Shown here: positions 48,870 to 57,330 of the stretch, piece by piece | Layout: every line of letters begins with the position of its first letter | Numbering within the stretch: position 1 is the stretch's first letter | DNA from: DASUAS01 sp963720765 | Lineage (GTDB): Bacteria > Actinomycetota > Acidimicrobiia > IMCC26256 > DASPTH01 | Direction of reading: 5' to 3' | DNA: 64,000 nt | Assembly (NCBI GenBank): GCA_963720765.1 | Contig: CAVRGS010000002.1 | Span: forward strand, 496,001 to 560,000 | The notes under the pieces: generated by a model | Seen by the model: the letters and a program-made list of their open reading frames with translations, nothing else | The model's database searches: none | Told to the model about the DNA's origin: nothing | Program-made: the position numbers and the translations under genes

Positions 48870-50471
48870 ATGTCACTCACCGACTGGTTCCTCACCCCCG
48901 CAGAGCGGGGGAACCCGGCGACCGAGATCGACCGCCGGCACGCAGACGGCACTGCCTGGACCGAAGGCAACGACGGGCAGGTGCTCGTCGACGGTGCCGC
49001 GTACTTCGCGCGACTGCACGAGGTGCTCTGCGGGTGCGCCGCGGACGACTGGGTGTTGTTCACCGACTGGCAGGGTGATCCCGACGAGCTGCTCGCCGGG
49101 CCCGGCACCGAGGTGGGCGTGGTGCTCGCCGACCTCGCGGCGCGTGGCGTCAACGTGCGCGGGTTGTTGTGGCGTTCGCACCCCGAGGCGATCAACTTCG
49201 GCGAAGCGAAGAACCTCGCGTTCTCGCGCGCGATCAACCAGGCGGGCGGCCAGGTGTTCCTCGACCATCGCGTGCGTCGCACGGGTAGCCACCACCAGAA
49301 GTTGGTGGTGGCTCAGCACGCCGACCCCGCGCGGGACGTCGCGTTCGTGGGCGGCATCGATCTCTGCCACGGACGCGGCGACGACCACCGCCACCTCGGC
49401 GACCCCCAGGTCGTCGAGCTCGATGACTCGCACTACGGCGAGCAACCGCCGTGGCACGACCTGCAGGTCGAGCTCAGAGGACCGGTGGTCGACGACCTGG
49501 CGTGGTCGTTCGCCGAGCGGTGGCGCGATCCGAATCCGCTCGACACCCGGAACCCACTGCGCTCCGCGTTGCACCGTGCCGCCGACCATCCCGACGTGCC
49601 GGGTGCGCTCCCGCCGTCACGGCCGGCGGAGCCCGACGGTCCGCTCGCGGTGCAGGTCCTGCGCACGTACCCGGCGCGCCGGCGTGCGTATCCGTTCGCG
49701 CCCAACGGCGAGCGCAGCATCGCCCGCGCGTACCTGAAGGCGTTCTCCCGCGCGCGCAAGCTCGTCTACCTCGAGGACCAGTACCTGTGGTCGCTCGCCG
49801 CCACCGAGGCGCTGCGCGCTGCGCTGGCGCGCAACGACGAGCTGCAGATCGCGGTGGTGATCCCGCGCTACCCAGACCCCGACGGCGCGATCTCGGGCGA
49901 GGCGAGCCGGATCGGCCGTGAGCGCGTACTCGACGCGCTGCACGACGTCGGACACGAGCGCGTCGCGGTGTACGACCTGGAGAACCGCGAGGGCACTCCC
50001 GTCTACGTGCACTCCAAGGTGTGCATCGTCGACGACGTCTGGATGGCGATCGGCTCCGACAACCTCAACCGGCGGTCATGGACCCACGACTCGGAGCTGT
50101 CGTGTTCGGTGATCGACAGCCGGCGCGACGGTCGTGCACCGACCGATCCCGCCGGGCTGGGTGACGGGGCACGCGTGCTCGCCCGAGAGACTCGGATCCG
50201 CCTCGCCGCTGAGCACCTCGGCCGCGCACCCGACGACCTCCTCGACCTCGTCGATCCCGCGTCGTGGTTCGAGGCGTTGCGCAAGGGCGCCAACGCGCTC
50301 GACTCCTGGCATCGCCTCGACCGAGTCGGTGAACGTCCGCCCGGGCATCTGCGCGAGCACCCGTTCGAGCGCGTGCGCGGGACCCGCCGCATCGGCCGCG
50401 GCGCGATCCACGCCGCCTTCCTCGACCCCGACGGCCGTCCGCATCACCTCCGCCGCCGCAACGAATTCTGA
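48870..50471 (+). CDS. Phospholipase D family protein
   Basis: The protein has 533 residues from ATG 48870. Two HKD motifs are present: HHQKLVV near 140-146, with a diverged downstream part (the Asp is in PARDVAFVGGID), and HSKVCIVDDVWMAIGSDNLN near 380-399, which is canonical. That is the PLD superfamily pseudo-dimer, so phospholipid hydrolysis, transphosphatidylation or cardiolipin-like synthesis are possible. There is no signal peptide. A 34-base gap separates it from the YihY gene, making a PAP2-kinase-YihY-PLD cassette around phosphatidic acid turnover (inference). Confidence 0.9.
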   Translation: MSLTDWFLTPAERGNPATEIDRRHADGTAWTEGNDGQVLVDGAAYFARLHEVLCGCAADDWVLFTDWQGDPDELLAGPGTEVGVVLADLAARGVNVRGLLWRSHPEAINFGEAKNLAFSRAINQAGGQVFLDHRVRRTGSHHQKLVVAQHADPARDVAFVGGIDLCHGRGDDHRHLGDPQVVELDDSHYGEQPPWHDLQVELRGPVVDDLAWSFAERWRDPNPLDTRNPLRSALHRAADHPDVPGALPPSRPAEPDGPLAVQVLRTYPARRRAYPFAPNGERSIARAYLKAFSRARKLVYLEDQYLWSLAATEALRAALARNDELQIAVVIPRYPDPDGAISGEASRIGRERVLDALHDVGHERVAVYDLENREGTPVYVHSKVCIVDDVWMAIGSDNLNRRSWTHDSELSCSVIDSRRDGRAPTDPAGLGDGARVLARETRIRLAAEHLGRAPDDLLDLVDPASWFEALRKGANALDSWHRLDRVGERPPGHLREHPFERVRGTRRIGRGAIHAAFLDPDGRPHHLRRRNEF

Positions 50472-50512
50472 CCTATCCGGCAACGACGATGCGTCGACGC
50501 CGAAGCGCTGGG

Positions 50513-51145
50513 TCAGACGAGGGACAGGAGCTCGTCGAGCGCGGGGGCGGGGTCTTCGCCCACGAGGATGGCGTGCATGCCCAGGGCGCGGGCGGCGTCG
50601 ACGTTGCCGGGGAAGTCGTCGAGGAAGATGGCGCGCGATGCATCGGTCACGCCCACGCGCTCGAGCGCGGTGTGGAAGATCGTGGGGTCGGGCTTGCGCA
50701 CGCCCTCCTCGCACGAGTCGATGATGGCGTCGAACAACTCGTCGAGCGGGAATTGCCCCCGCCACGCGTCGCCGTACTCGCGGATGTTGTTCGTGACGAT
50801 GGCCGTCTTCATCCCTCGTGCTCGCACCATGCGCACCGCTTCGACCACGAGTCCGCGGTCGATCTCGTCGGTGACCATCATCGAGAACATCTCCCCGGTG
50901 TCGAAGCGGAACCCGTGGGCCTCGGCCGCGGCCTTGATCTGCGTGAGGGCGTCGACGAACGAGATCTCACCCCGTTCGAGCTGGTGCCAGGCGTGATCGG
51001 TGTCGGAGTCGTACGCCCCGAACACGATCTCGACCATGCGCGCCGGATCCACGTCCTGCGAGCGCGCGTACGCGTGCGCGGCGGCGAACGGTGACGCGGT
51101 GAAGATGCCGCCATAGTCCCAGAGCACGGCTTCGTACCCGGTCAT
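50513..51145 (-). CDS. HAD family hydrolase
   Basis: The protein has 210 residues from ATG 51145 with GAGGAGCGG upstream. Haloacid-dehalogenase motifs: motif one is VLWDYGGIFTAS near 7-18, with Tyr-Gly in place of the second Asp; motif two is TAIVTNN; motif three has RKPDPTIF; and motif four is IFLDDFPGNVDAA. The Tyr for Asp change is common in HAD-IA members (epoxide-hydrolase N-terminal-like phosphatases). It removes phosphate from a small molecule or acts as a dehalogenase. It is likely co-transcribed with the SDR 61 bases upstream in the same direction. Confidence 0.85.
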   Translation of the reverse strand: MTGYEAVLWDYGGIFTASPFAAAHAYARSQDVDPARMVEIVFGAYDSDTDHAWHQLERGEISFVDALTQIKAAAEAHGFRFDTGEMFSMMVTDEIDRGLVVEAVRMVRARGMKTAIVTNNIREYGDAWRGQFPLDELFDAIIDSCEEGVRKPDPTIFHTALERVGVTDASRAIFLDDFPGNVDAARALGMHAILVGEDPAPALDELLSLV

Positions 51146-51206
51146 CCTGTCCGCTCCTCGCGCTGACGGCAGCTGCTCCACCCTCGGCGAGCCGGGCCAC
51201 GCTCGC

Positions 51207-52157
51207 TCATCGACCGTGCTGCGCGGCGACGCGGGCGTAGGCGGACTGGATCTCTCGGCCGAGGTGATCGGAGGAGTAGCGCACCTCGTCCATCATGTCC
51301 GACGGGATTTCCCAGCCCTCGATCGACAGGAGTGCGTCGGCCTGTGCGGCGTAGCTCTCGGGGGTGCCGTCGCCCTGCACGCCGGCGCACTCGGCCAGGA
51401 ACACCCGAGCCGCGCGGTCGGCACCGACCGAGAAGGTCTCGCCGCTGATGGTCGTGCTCTCGTGGGCGAGGAACGCCACGAACGGGGCCACCTTGTCGGG
51501 TGGGAAGTACGTCTCGAGGAAGGTGCGGAAGCCGTCGTCATCGGGAAGTTGGGCGGTCATGCGGGTGAAGGCCTGTGGCATCACCGAGTTGGCGTTGATG
51601 CCCGAGTACCGGCCCTCGGCGGCGAGCGCGCGCGTCAACCCGAAGATCCCGGCCTTGCTCGACACGTAGGGACTCGTGAACGGCGTGCCGAACACCGAGG
51701 CCGACGACATGTTGACGACGCGGCCCGCGCCCGACGCCTTGAGGTGTGGCCACGCGGCACGGCTGACGCGCACCGCTCCGCCGTAGTGCGTGTCGACGAG
51801 CAGGTCGAAGTACTCCGCCGGCATCTCGTCGAACGGACCGCCACCGGAGATGCCCGCGTTGTTGACGACGATGTCGACGCGGCCGAACTCGTCGAGCGCA
51901 TGCTCGACGATCACCGCGGCGCCGTCGCCGATGACGGTGTTGCGGTCGGCGACCGCGATGCCACCGTCGGAGCGGATCTCGTCGGCGGCGTCGTCGGCTG
52001 CCGCCTCGTCGGTGGCGACGCCATGGGTCGCGACCCCCGGGTCGTTCACCAACACCTGGCATCCGCGGGAGGCGAGCTGGCGGGCGTAGGCCCGCCCGAG
52101 CCCCCGACCGCCGCCGGTCACGATCGCCACCTTGCCGTCGAACCGCAACTCGGCCAT
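51207..52157 (-). CDS. SDR family oxidoreductase (TetR-linked)
   Basis: The protein has 316 residues from ATG 52157, with GGGGGA upstream. It is a classical SDR with TGGGRGLG near 14-21, NNAGISGGG near 99-107, the catalytic Ser in VVNMSSASVFG and YVSSKAG with Tyr/Lys. A long C-terminal extension (ADRAARVFLAECAGVQGDGT to SAYARVAAQHGR) resembles hydroxyacyl-CoA dehydrogenase-like SDRs of the multifunctional-enzyme-2 type. It is divergent from a TetR gene, with a perfect palindromic operator between. It probably takes part in acyl-CoA breakdown controlled by that regulator (inference). Confidence 0.9.
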   Translation of the reverse strand: MAELRFDGKVAIVTGGGRGLGRAYARQLASRGCQVLVNDPGVATHGVATDEAAADDAADEIRSDGGIAVADRNTVIGDGAAVIVEHALDEFGRVDIVVNNAGISGGGPFDEMPAEYFDLLVDTHYGGAVRVSRAAWPHLKASGAGRVVNMSSASVFGTPFTSPYVSSKAGIFGLTRALAAEGRYSGINANSVMPQAFTRMTAQLPDDDGFRTFLETYFPPDKVAPFVAFLAHESTTISGETFSVGADRAARVFLAECAGVQGDGTPESYAAQADALLSIEGWEIPSDMMDEVRYSSDHLGREIQSAYARVAAQHGR

Positions 52158-52176
52158 GGGTCTGGTCCCCCTCCGA

Positions 52177-52193
52177 TTCAAACAGTGTTTGAA
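52177..52193. promoter_or_regulatory. Perfect palindromic TetR-type operator
   Basis: TTCAAACAGTGTTTGAA is an exact 8+1+8 palindrome in an AT-rich island between the divergent SDR and TetR genes. It covers the presumed -35 box of the TetR gene. This is a classic TetR autoregulatory site. Confidence 0.8.
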
Positions 52194-52218
52194 CTCTTCC
52201 ACGTCACCTGGTTAGGGT
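52189..52218 (+). promoter_or_regulatory. Probable TetR gene promoter
   Basis: TTGAAC at 52189-52194 (-35, overlapping the operator) and TAGGGT at 52213-52218 (-10) are 18 bases apart. The ATG follows 8 bases after the -10, so the message is short-leadered or leaderless. Confidence 0.55.
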
Positions 52219-52226
52219 GCAAGGCG

Positions 52227-52862
52227 ATGGCCGTCACGACCTCGACGACACCCACCTCGAAGACGGCGGTGCAGCTGCTCGACGTGGCCGAGCAGCTGTT
52301 CCTGCGCAGCGGCCTCGGGGTCTCCGTGCGCGACGTCACCGACGCCGCGGGGCAGAACGGCGCTGCCATCCACTACCACTTCGGTTCCCGGGATGCGCTG
52401 GTGGGCGCGGTGATCGCCCGCCGGGCCGGCGACCTCGCGGCTCGTCGTCGCGCTGCGCTGCAGGCACTGCGCGACGCACCGACGCCGCCGACGATCAGCG
52501 ACGTCGTGGCCGGTCTCGTGGGCGCGTACGTCGGGATGGTGGAAGCCGAAGGTCCCGACGCGCAGCGGTGGGTCGACCTCATGCACGCCCTCTGGCTCGA
52601 TCGGTCGCCCGCGCTCGCGTTCATGAGCGAACACGCCGACGACGAGCGCGACTGGTCGCACCTCGCGCGGGCAGCACTGCCACACCTGCCGGACGACGTG
52701 TTCGCGGCACGCTTCGAGCTCGCGATCGAGACGATCATCGTCGGGCTCCGCACGCCGACGTGTGCGCCCGGTTCCGACGTGGTCCGCCTCCCCGCACCAC
52801 TTGCCGAACGTGCCGCGATCCTGGTCGACTTCGTCGCCGCCGGACTCGAAGGGGGCCACTGA
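52227..52862 (+). CDS. TetR/AcrR family transcriptional regulator
   Basis: The protein has 211 residues from ATG 52227. The TetR N-terminal domain (about 15-60) has LLDVAEQLFLRSGLGVSVRDV followed by the recognition helix region NGAAIHYHFGSRDALV. The C-terminal ligand domain is helical, with Trp/His-rich VDLMHALWLDRSP. The last TGA base is the A of the next gene's ATG, so it is coupled to the enoyl-CoA hydratase gene. The operator in front suggests that it represses itself and the divergent SDR. The ligand is probably an acyl-CoA or steroid-like compound (inference). Confidence 0.9.
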   Translation: MAVTTSTTPTSKTAVQLLDVAEQLFLRSGLGVSVRDVTDAAGQNGAAIHYHFGSRDALVGAVIARRAGDLAARRRAALQALRDAPTPPTISDVVAGLVGAYVGMVEAEGPDAQRWVDLMHALWLDRSPALAFMSEHADDERDWSHLARAALPHLPDDVFAARFELAIETIIVGLRTPTCAPGSDVVRLPAPLAERAAILVDFVAAGLEGGH

Positions 52863-53674
52863 TGTCGCTGGTGCTCACCGAGGAGCTCGAACCCGGGATC
52901 GTCCTCGTCACCATGAACCGCCCCGAGCGACTCAACGCGCTCAGCCAAGGGCTGATCGCCGAGTTGCACGCCACCTTCGATCGCATCAACGGCGACCGCG
53001 ACGTGCGTGCCGTCATCCTCACGGGCGCTGGTCGCGGGTTCTGTGCGGGCGACGACCTCAAGGGTGTCGAGGGCGAGCACGGCGCGCCCGGCACCGAGGG
53101 GATGAACACGATCCCGCTCATCTACCTCACCCAGGAGCACCTGGCGTCGTTGCACGAACGCATCCACCGACTTCGGCAACCGGTGATCGCGGCGGTGAAC
53201 GGCGCCGCGGTCGGCGGCGGGTTTGCGATGGCGCTGTCGTGCGACATCCGCTTCGCGTCGGAGTCGGCGCGCTTCGGGTCGGTGTTCATCACGCTCGGCG
53301 TGTCGTCGTGCGACATGGGCACGAGCTATCTGCTGCCACGCCTCGTCGGTGCGTCGCGCGCCGCCGAGCTCATGCTCACCGGTCGCATCTTCGACGCTGC
53401 CGAAGCGCGCCAGATGGAGCTGGTGCTCGACGTCGTTCCCGACGGCACCGTCGTCGACCGCGCGCTCGAGACCGCGCGCCAGATCGTCGCTCACTCTCCG
53501 CTCGCGGTGTGGATGACGAAGGAGACGATGTGGCAGACCATCGACTCGCCGAGCTTCCGCCACACGCTCGACATGGAGAACCGCACCCAGGTGATGTGCA
53601 CGCAGACCGGAGAGCTCTCGGCCGCAGCCGAGGCGTTCCGCGGCGGCCGGAAGCCCGAATGGAAGCCGCTGTGA
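52862..53674 (+). CDS. Enoyl-CoA hydratase/isomerase family protein (TetR operon)
   Basis: The protein has 270 residues from ATG 52862, sharing one base with the TetR stop. It is a complete crotonase: VLVTMNRPERLNALSQG near 14-30, AGRGFCAGDDLKG near 58-70 (oxyanion hole one), VNGAAVGGGFAMALSCDIRFA (oxyanion hole two) and VFITLGVSSCDMGTSYLLPRLVG (catalytic region). The Cys/Asp in SSCDMG replaces the classical second glutamate, as in many isomerases or atypical hydratases. It hydrates or isomerises an enoyl-CoA together with the SDRs of this locus (inference). Confidence 0.9.
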   Translation: MSLVLTEELEPGIVLVTMNRPERLNALSQGLIAELHATFDRINGDRDVRAVILTGAGRGFCAGDDLKGVEGEHGAPGTEGMNTIPLIYLTQEHLASLHERIHRLRQPVIAAVNGAAVGGGFAMALSCDIRFASESARFGSVFITLGVSSCDMGTSYLLPRLVGASRAAELMLTGRIFDAAEARQMELVLDVVPDGTVVDRALETARQIVAHSPLAVWMTKETMWQTIDSPSFRHTLDMENRTQVMCTQTGELSAAAEAFRGGRKPEWKPL

Positions 53675-53698
53675 GGAGACCCGAATGACGAGCACCCG

Positions 53699-54469
53699 GT
53701 GAATCGCGGAGAATTCTCGAAGCTCTTCGACCTGACCGGCCGGGTTGCCATCGTCACCGGAGGGACGCGCGGCATCGGGCGCTCGCTCGCCGAGGGCCTC
53801 GTCTGTGCCGGGGCCAAGGTCGTCGTCGCGAGCCGCAAGGCCGACGCCTGCGCCGAGACCGAAGCGCACCTCACCGCCATCGGCGGCGAAGCCCTCGGCG
53901 TCGCCACCCACATGGGCGATCTCGACGCGCTGCAGGCACTCGTCGACGCCACCGTCGATCGCTTCGGTGGCATCGACATCGTGATCAACAACGCTGCCAA
54001 CGCGCTCACGCAACCGCTCGGGGAGTTCACCGTCGACGCGTGGAACAAGTCGTACGACGTCAACCTCCGGGGCCCGGTGTTCCTCGTGCAGTACGCCCTC
54101 CCGTACCTGAAGGCGAGCGAGCACGCCGCGGTGGTCAACGTGATCTCGGCCGGCGCGTTCCTGGCGTCGTCCCAGCAGTCCATGTACTCGGGTGCGAAGG
54201 CGGCCCTGATGGCGTTCACCCGCGCCCAGGCACGGGAGTGGGCACCCCACGGCATCCGGGTCAACGCGCTCGCGCCGGGCACCATCGACACCGACATGGT
54301 GCGCAACAACCCACCCGACGCCATCGCGCGCATGGCCGCCGCGAGCCCGATGAACCGCGCCGCGCACGCCGACGAGATGATCGGGCCGGTCATGTTCCTC
54401 GTGTCCGACGCCGGCAGCTTCATGACCGGCCAGGTCGTCCTCGCCGACGGCGGGATGGTGCCTCACTGA
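53699..54469 (+). CDS. SDR family oxidoreductase (glucose/3-oxoacyl reductase type)
   Basis: The protein has 256 residues from GTG 53699. A textbook SDR: VTGGTRGIG near 20-28, NNAANAL (Asn-Asn-Ala in place of NNAG), SAGAFLASSQQSMYSGAKAAL with catalytic Ser/Tyr/Lys, and LAPGTIDTDMV. The ribosome site AGGAGA fits ATG 53685, which reads only MTSTR before TGA; that TGA overlaps the GTG (GTGA). Either a five-codon leader couples translation, or one base is missing and the gene starts at 53685. It follows the enoyl-CoA hydratase gene by 24 bases in the same operon. Confidence 0.9.
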   Translation: MNRGEFSKLFDLTGRVAIVTGGTRGIGRSLAEGLVCAGAKVVVASRKADACAETEAHLTAIGGEALGVATHMGDLDALQALVDATVDRFGGIDIVINNAANALTQPLGEFTVDAWNKSYDVNLRGPVFLVQYALPYLKASEHAAVVNVISAGAFLASSQQSMYSGAKAALMAFTRAQAREWAPHGIRVNALAPGTIDTDMVRNNPPDAIARMAAASPMNRAAHADEMIGPVMFLVSDAGSFMTGQVVLADGGMVPH

Positions 54470-54534
54470 CGCTCCTCGCTCGCTCGCTCCGCGCGCTCCG
54501 TCCCGCGCACACGCATGCAGGACGGTGGGCGTCG

Positions 54535-54540
54535 TACCAT
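54535..54540 (+). promoter_or_regulatory. -10 element TACCAT before SH3-domain gene
   Basis: TACCAT is followed by 7 bases and then GTG 54548. With ATG 54542 only one base would separate them, so the GTG is favoured. Confidence 0.4.
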
Positions 54541-54547
54541 CATGCGC

Positions 54548-55084
54548 GTGGACGAGGGTTCCGAGGAGGTCGAACCTTCCGGCGAAGCCGCGGCTCCGGC
54601 ACCCGATCCGGTGCCCGCGCCGGCTCCCGCGCCGCGCAACCCACGGCAGGTCCGGGCGCGCCGTCGCCGTCGGAGGCGCCAGTTCGGCACGCTGTTGTTC
54701 GTCGTCGTCGCCGGGGGCGTGTTCGCCGCCGCGTACTTCTCGCTCGCCGGCGACAACCAGTCGTCGAGGCGCAGCTCGGGCACCGGCACATCCCTCGCGC
54801 CCACGACTGCGCCTCCCTTCTCGGCCGTCTACAAGGCCACGACCGGTCTCAACGTGCGCCAAGGTCCCGGCACCAACGTGCCGACGGTCGCGGTCGTCGA
54901 GACCGGCCGCGACGTCACCGTGGAGTGCGTGGTGGAAGGCGAACTGGTGAACGCACCCAACGGTCCCAACTCGCAGTGGCTGAAGGTCACGGGATCCTGG
55001 CCGGTCGGGTTCGTGTCGTCGGCATTCGTCGCCGTCGGCGACGACCTGCGCACGCAGAAGATCCCGACCTGCCCGCCCGCCTGA
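54548..55084 (+). CDS. Membrane-anchored protein with extracytoplasmic SH3-like domain
   Basis: The protein has 178 residues from GTG 54548, chosen by the TACCAT-N7 spacing; ATG 54542 or 54515 would add 2 or 11 residues. The N-terminus is acidic and Pro/Ala-rich (APAPDPVPAPAPAP), followed by a basic cluster RARRRRRRRQ, one membrane helix (TLLFVVVAGGVFAAAYFSLA) and a Ser/Thr-rich linker. The C-terminal half fits a bacterial SH3 fold: TTGLNVRQGPGTNVPTVAVV near 105-125, GRDVTVEC and WPVGFVSSAFV. Such domains bind cell-wall peptides. It converges on the next gene with adjacent stops sharing TGATCA. Confidence 0.72.
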   Translation: MDEGSEEVEPSGEAAAPAPDPVPAPAPAPRNPRQVRARRRRRRRQFGTLLFVVVAGGVFAAAYFSLAGDNQSSRRSSGTGTSLAPTTAPPFSAVYKATTGLNVRQGPGTNVPTVAVVETGRDVTVECVVEGELVNAPNGPNSQWLKVTGSWPVGFVSSAFVAVGDDLRTQKIPTCPPA

Positions 55085-55681
55085 TCAGCAGCCGTCTCGG
55101 TCGCGCTCGCGTGCGGCCACGACGGCACCTGCGTGCCATCCCGGCGCGCGTCCACCCGGAGGTGGCTGCACCGACGTGAGGTCGATGCCGCTGCGAGTCA
55201 GCGTCCACGAGACGACCGAGTTCGAGTTCCACATCTCGCCGGTGTGCAGCTCGTCGCGTCCCCACACCGGCGTCGGGATCGTCCGCACGACGTCGAGCAC
55301 GCGCTGCGCGACGGCAAGGTCGTCGCTGAGGCGCACCGGGCTCCCGATGGCGGCGCGGATGTCGGGGATCTCGCCGCCGAGCCAGCACCGGACCTCGTAG
55401 CGGAACACGCGGAGCCGACCCGCCCATCGCGTGCCGACCGGACCTTCGGCGACCACACCGCGGTCGCCACCGTGCGCGTCGACGACCGGTGCCTGTTCGA
55501 CGACGTACCGACCCCCGGGCACCTCGATCTGCAGCGCCGAGTGGTACAGCGCGCAACGCGGTCGTCGCTGGAGCATCGCCGAGAGTGCTTCGAAGATCGC
55601 GCCGCTGGTCTTGACGACGTGCGCGCCCGCGCCGAGAGGAATCCAGGAGAGGTCGACCGCGCCAGCTTCAGAGGTGGTCAC
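55085..55681 (-). CDS. Conserved hypothetical protein, about 200 residues
   Basis: The protein has 198 residues from GTG 55681, overlapping the CocE gene stop (GTGA). I know no named family. Conserved-looking segments are YHSALQIEVPGGRYVVEQAP, GRLRVFRYEVRCW, a helical RLSDDLAVAQRVLDVVRTIPTPVWGRDEL, and GEMWNSNSVVSWTL. The His in YHSAL and the later NSNSVVSW block are reminiscent of permuted papain-like folds in which a Cys would be expected, but the Cys is absent, so this is only a guess. Coupling to CocE suggests a shared pathway. Confidence 0.7.
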   Translation of the reverse strand: MTTSEAGAVDLSWIPLGAGAHVVKTSGAIFEALSAMLQRRPRCALYHSALQIEVPGGRYVVEQAPVVDAHGGDRGVVAEGPVGTRWAGRLRVFRYEVRCWLGGEIPDIRAAIGSPVRLSDDLAVAQRVLDVVRTIPTPVWGRDELHTGEMWNSNSVVSWTLTRSGIDLTSVQPPPGGRAPGWHAGAVVAARERDRDGC

Positions 55682-57282
55682 AAGAGGTGCGGGAGCACCA
55701 CTCTCGACTCACGCCCGGGCGCGTGGTGCACCGCGACGTCGTTCGTCATCATGTCGATCGCGGTCTCCGCGGGCTCACCCGTCCCGAGGTTGCGCGCGTA
55801 CACCGGGTGCGACCCGCTCGCCACCTGCACCCGGAGGCGATGCCCGGGTGCGAAGCGGTGTCCGATCGGCCAGAGGTCGATGTGCGCGGCGAACACGCCG
55901 TCGGCGTCACGCACGAGGGTCTCGGGCGTGAAGCGCTGCAGCGCGTCGCACACGTTGAACGAGGTGCCGTCTTCGTGCACATCGCACACGCGGACGAACA
56001 CGTCGACGTGGTCGAGCGCCGACTCGAGGTGCACCGTCGCCGACACCGGCCCGACGAGCACGAGCTCGTCGGCGAGCGCGTCGCCGGTGAACACGAGCAC
56101 GTCGTCGCGTGCCTCGAGCCCGCGGTTGTCGATCGCGCCCCCGGTGAGCATGCCGATGCCACCGGTCGACGGCGTCGGATCTTCGGGGTCGTACCGGTAG
56201 CGGTCGGGCTCGGACGCGCTCGTCGGCGGGTCGATCGTGAGACGCCCGTCGGCGTGGAGGAACCACTCGGTGGGCGTGGCAGGCGGCGGCCAGTCGTCGA
56301 ACTCGCGCCAGCCGCCCTCACCCTGCACGTGCAGGGCCACAGGCTGCGTGGAGAGGAGGTCGGGCACGTCGCGGAGGTACGTGTCGAACCAGTCGATCGG
56401 CGCGTCGGTCATCCCACCCTCGCCGCCACCCCCGAGGTGGCCGCCGGCGCCGACGCGCAGGTGCACCGGGGCGGGGGCGTCACGCAGCACCGCGTAGTCG
56501 GCGAGCACGCCGGGGAGCGGGTAGTCGTGCCAGCCGTCGACGAGCAGGATCGGGATCTCCCAGTCGGTGAGCATCTCGCGGAAGTCGACCGCGGCCCAGA
56601 ACGGGTCGTCGCGCCCACCGTGCGCGAGCTGATCGTGGTAGAGCGGCAGATCCTCACCGGTGAGGTGACGGATGACGTCCCCCAGCGGGAGGTGATCGAA
56701 GCCGGCGCGCAGTTCGGCCATGCGCCGTTCGACCGCCTCGGGCGTCACGTCGTCGACGATGTTGCCGCTGCTCGACCTGTTGAACTGCACCGCGCCGAGG
56801 TCCCACGGGATGATCACCTCGAGCGCGAGCGAGTCGCCCGGGTACCACGAGAACTTTCGCACCGAGGTCGAGAGCGCGACGACCATCGCCTGCAGGTGGG
56901 GCGGTCGGGTCGATGCCAACGCCCACTGCGTGAAGCCCATGTAGCTGGCGCCGTAGCTGCCGAGGCGGCCGTCGAACCAGGGCTGCTCGGCGATCCAGTC
57001 GGCGGTGGCGCGACCGTCGGGCGCCTCGTCGAAGTAGCTGTGCGAACCGCCCGAGCCGTCGGTGCCGCGGCAGGCCTGGATCAGGTAGCGGTAGCCGCGT
57101 GCGGCGAACTCGGGGCCCATGGCCGACGCGATCGCCTGGCGTCCGTACGGCGTGCGTTCGAGCAGGGTGGGTGCGTCGTCGATCCCCACCGGCTGGTACA
57201 CGTCGGTGAGGAGGACGACGCCGTCGGGCATCTCCACCTTGACATCGCGTTCGATCTCGACCTCGTTGGTGCGCCGGCGCAT
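55678..57282 (-). CDS. CocE/NonD family hydrolase
   Basis: The protein has 534 residues from ATG 57282. It is an alpha/beta hydrolase of the X-Pro dipeptidyl-peptidase/cocaine-esterase type (PF02129 and C-terminal PF08530). The N-terminal domain carries DGVVLLTDVYQP, ERTPYGRQ, the nucleophile in GSYGASYMGF near 107-116, Asp in VDGWHDYPLPG and His in GAGGHLGGGG. The C-terminal jelly-roll follows (GPVSATVHLESALDHVDVFVRV). The enzyme hydrolyses esters or amides of unknown type. No signal peptide is seen. It is the first gene of a two-gene unit and divergent from an SDR. Confidence 0.92.
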   Translation of the reverse strand: MRRRTNEVEIERDVKVEMPDGVVLLTDVYQPVGIDDAPTLLERTPYGRQAIASAMGPEFAARGYRYLIQACRGTDGSGGSHSYFDEAPDGRATADWIAEQPWFDGRLGSYGASYMGFTQWALASTRPPHLQAMVVALSTSVRKFSWYPGDSLALEVIIPWDLGAVQFNRSSSGNIVDDVTPEAVERRMAELRAGFDHLPLGDVIRHLTGEDLPLYHDQLAHGGRDDPFWAAVDFREMLTDWEIPILLVDGWHDYPLPGVLADYAVLRDAPAPVHLRVGAGGHLGGGGEGGMTDAPIDWFDTYLRDVPDLLSTQPVALHVQGEGGWREFDDWPPPATPTEWFLHADGRLTIDPPTSASEPDRYRYDPEDPTPSTGGIGMLTGGAIDNRGLEARDDVLVFTGDALADELVLVGPVSATVHLESALDHVDVFVRVCDVHEDGTSFNVCDALQRFTPETLVRDADGVFAAHIDLWPIGHRFAPGHRLRVQVASGSHPVYARNLGTGEPAETAIDMMTNDVAVHHAPGRESRVVLPHLL

Positions 57283-57330
57283 GGGGAGGAGTGTTGCCCG
57301 CCAGGCGGGCACCGTCCAGCGCACCACCGC

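Noticed and set aside
53491..54423. Minus-strand open frame with a hydrophobic look
   Set aside because: It mirrors the SDR at 53699-54469, which has all catalytic motifs; the mirror has none.
55081..55088. TGATCA palindrome at convergent stops as a regulatory site
   Set aside because: It arises simply from adjacent stop codons on the two strands (TGA and TCA).
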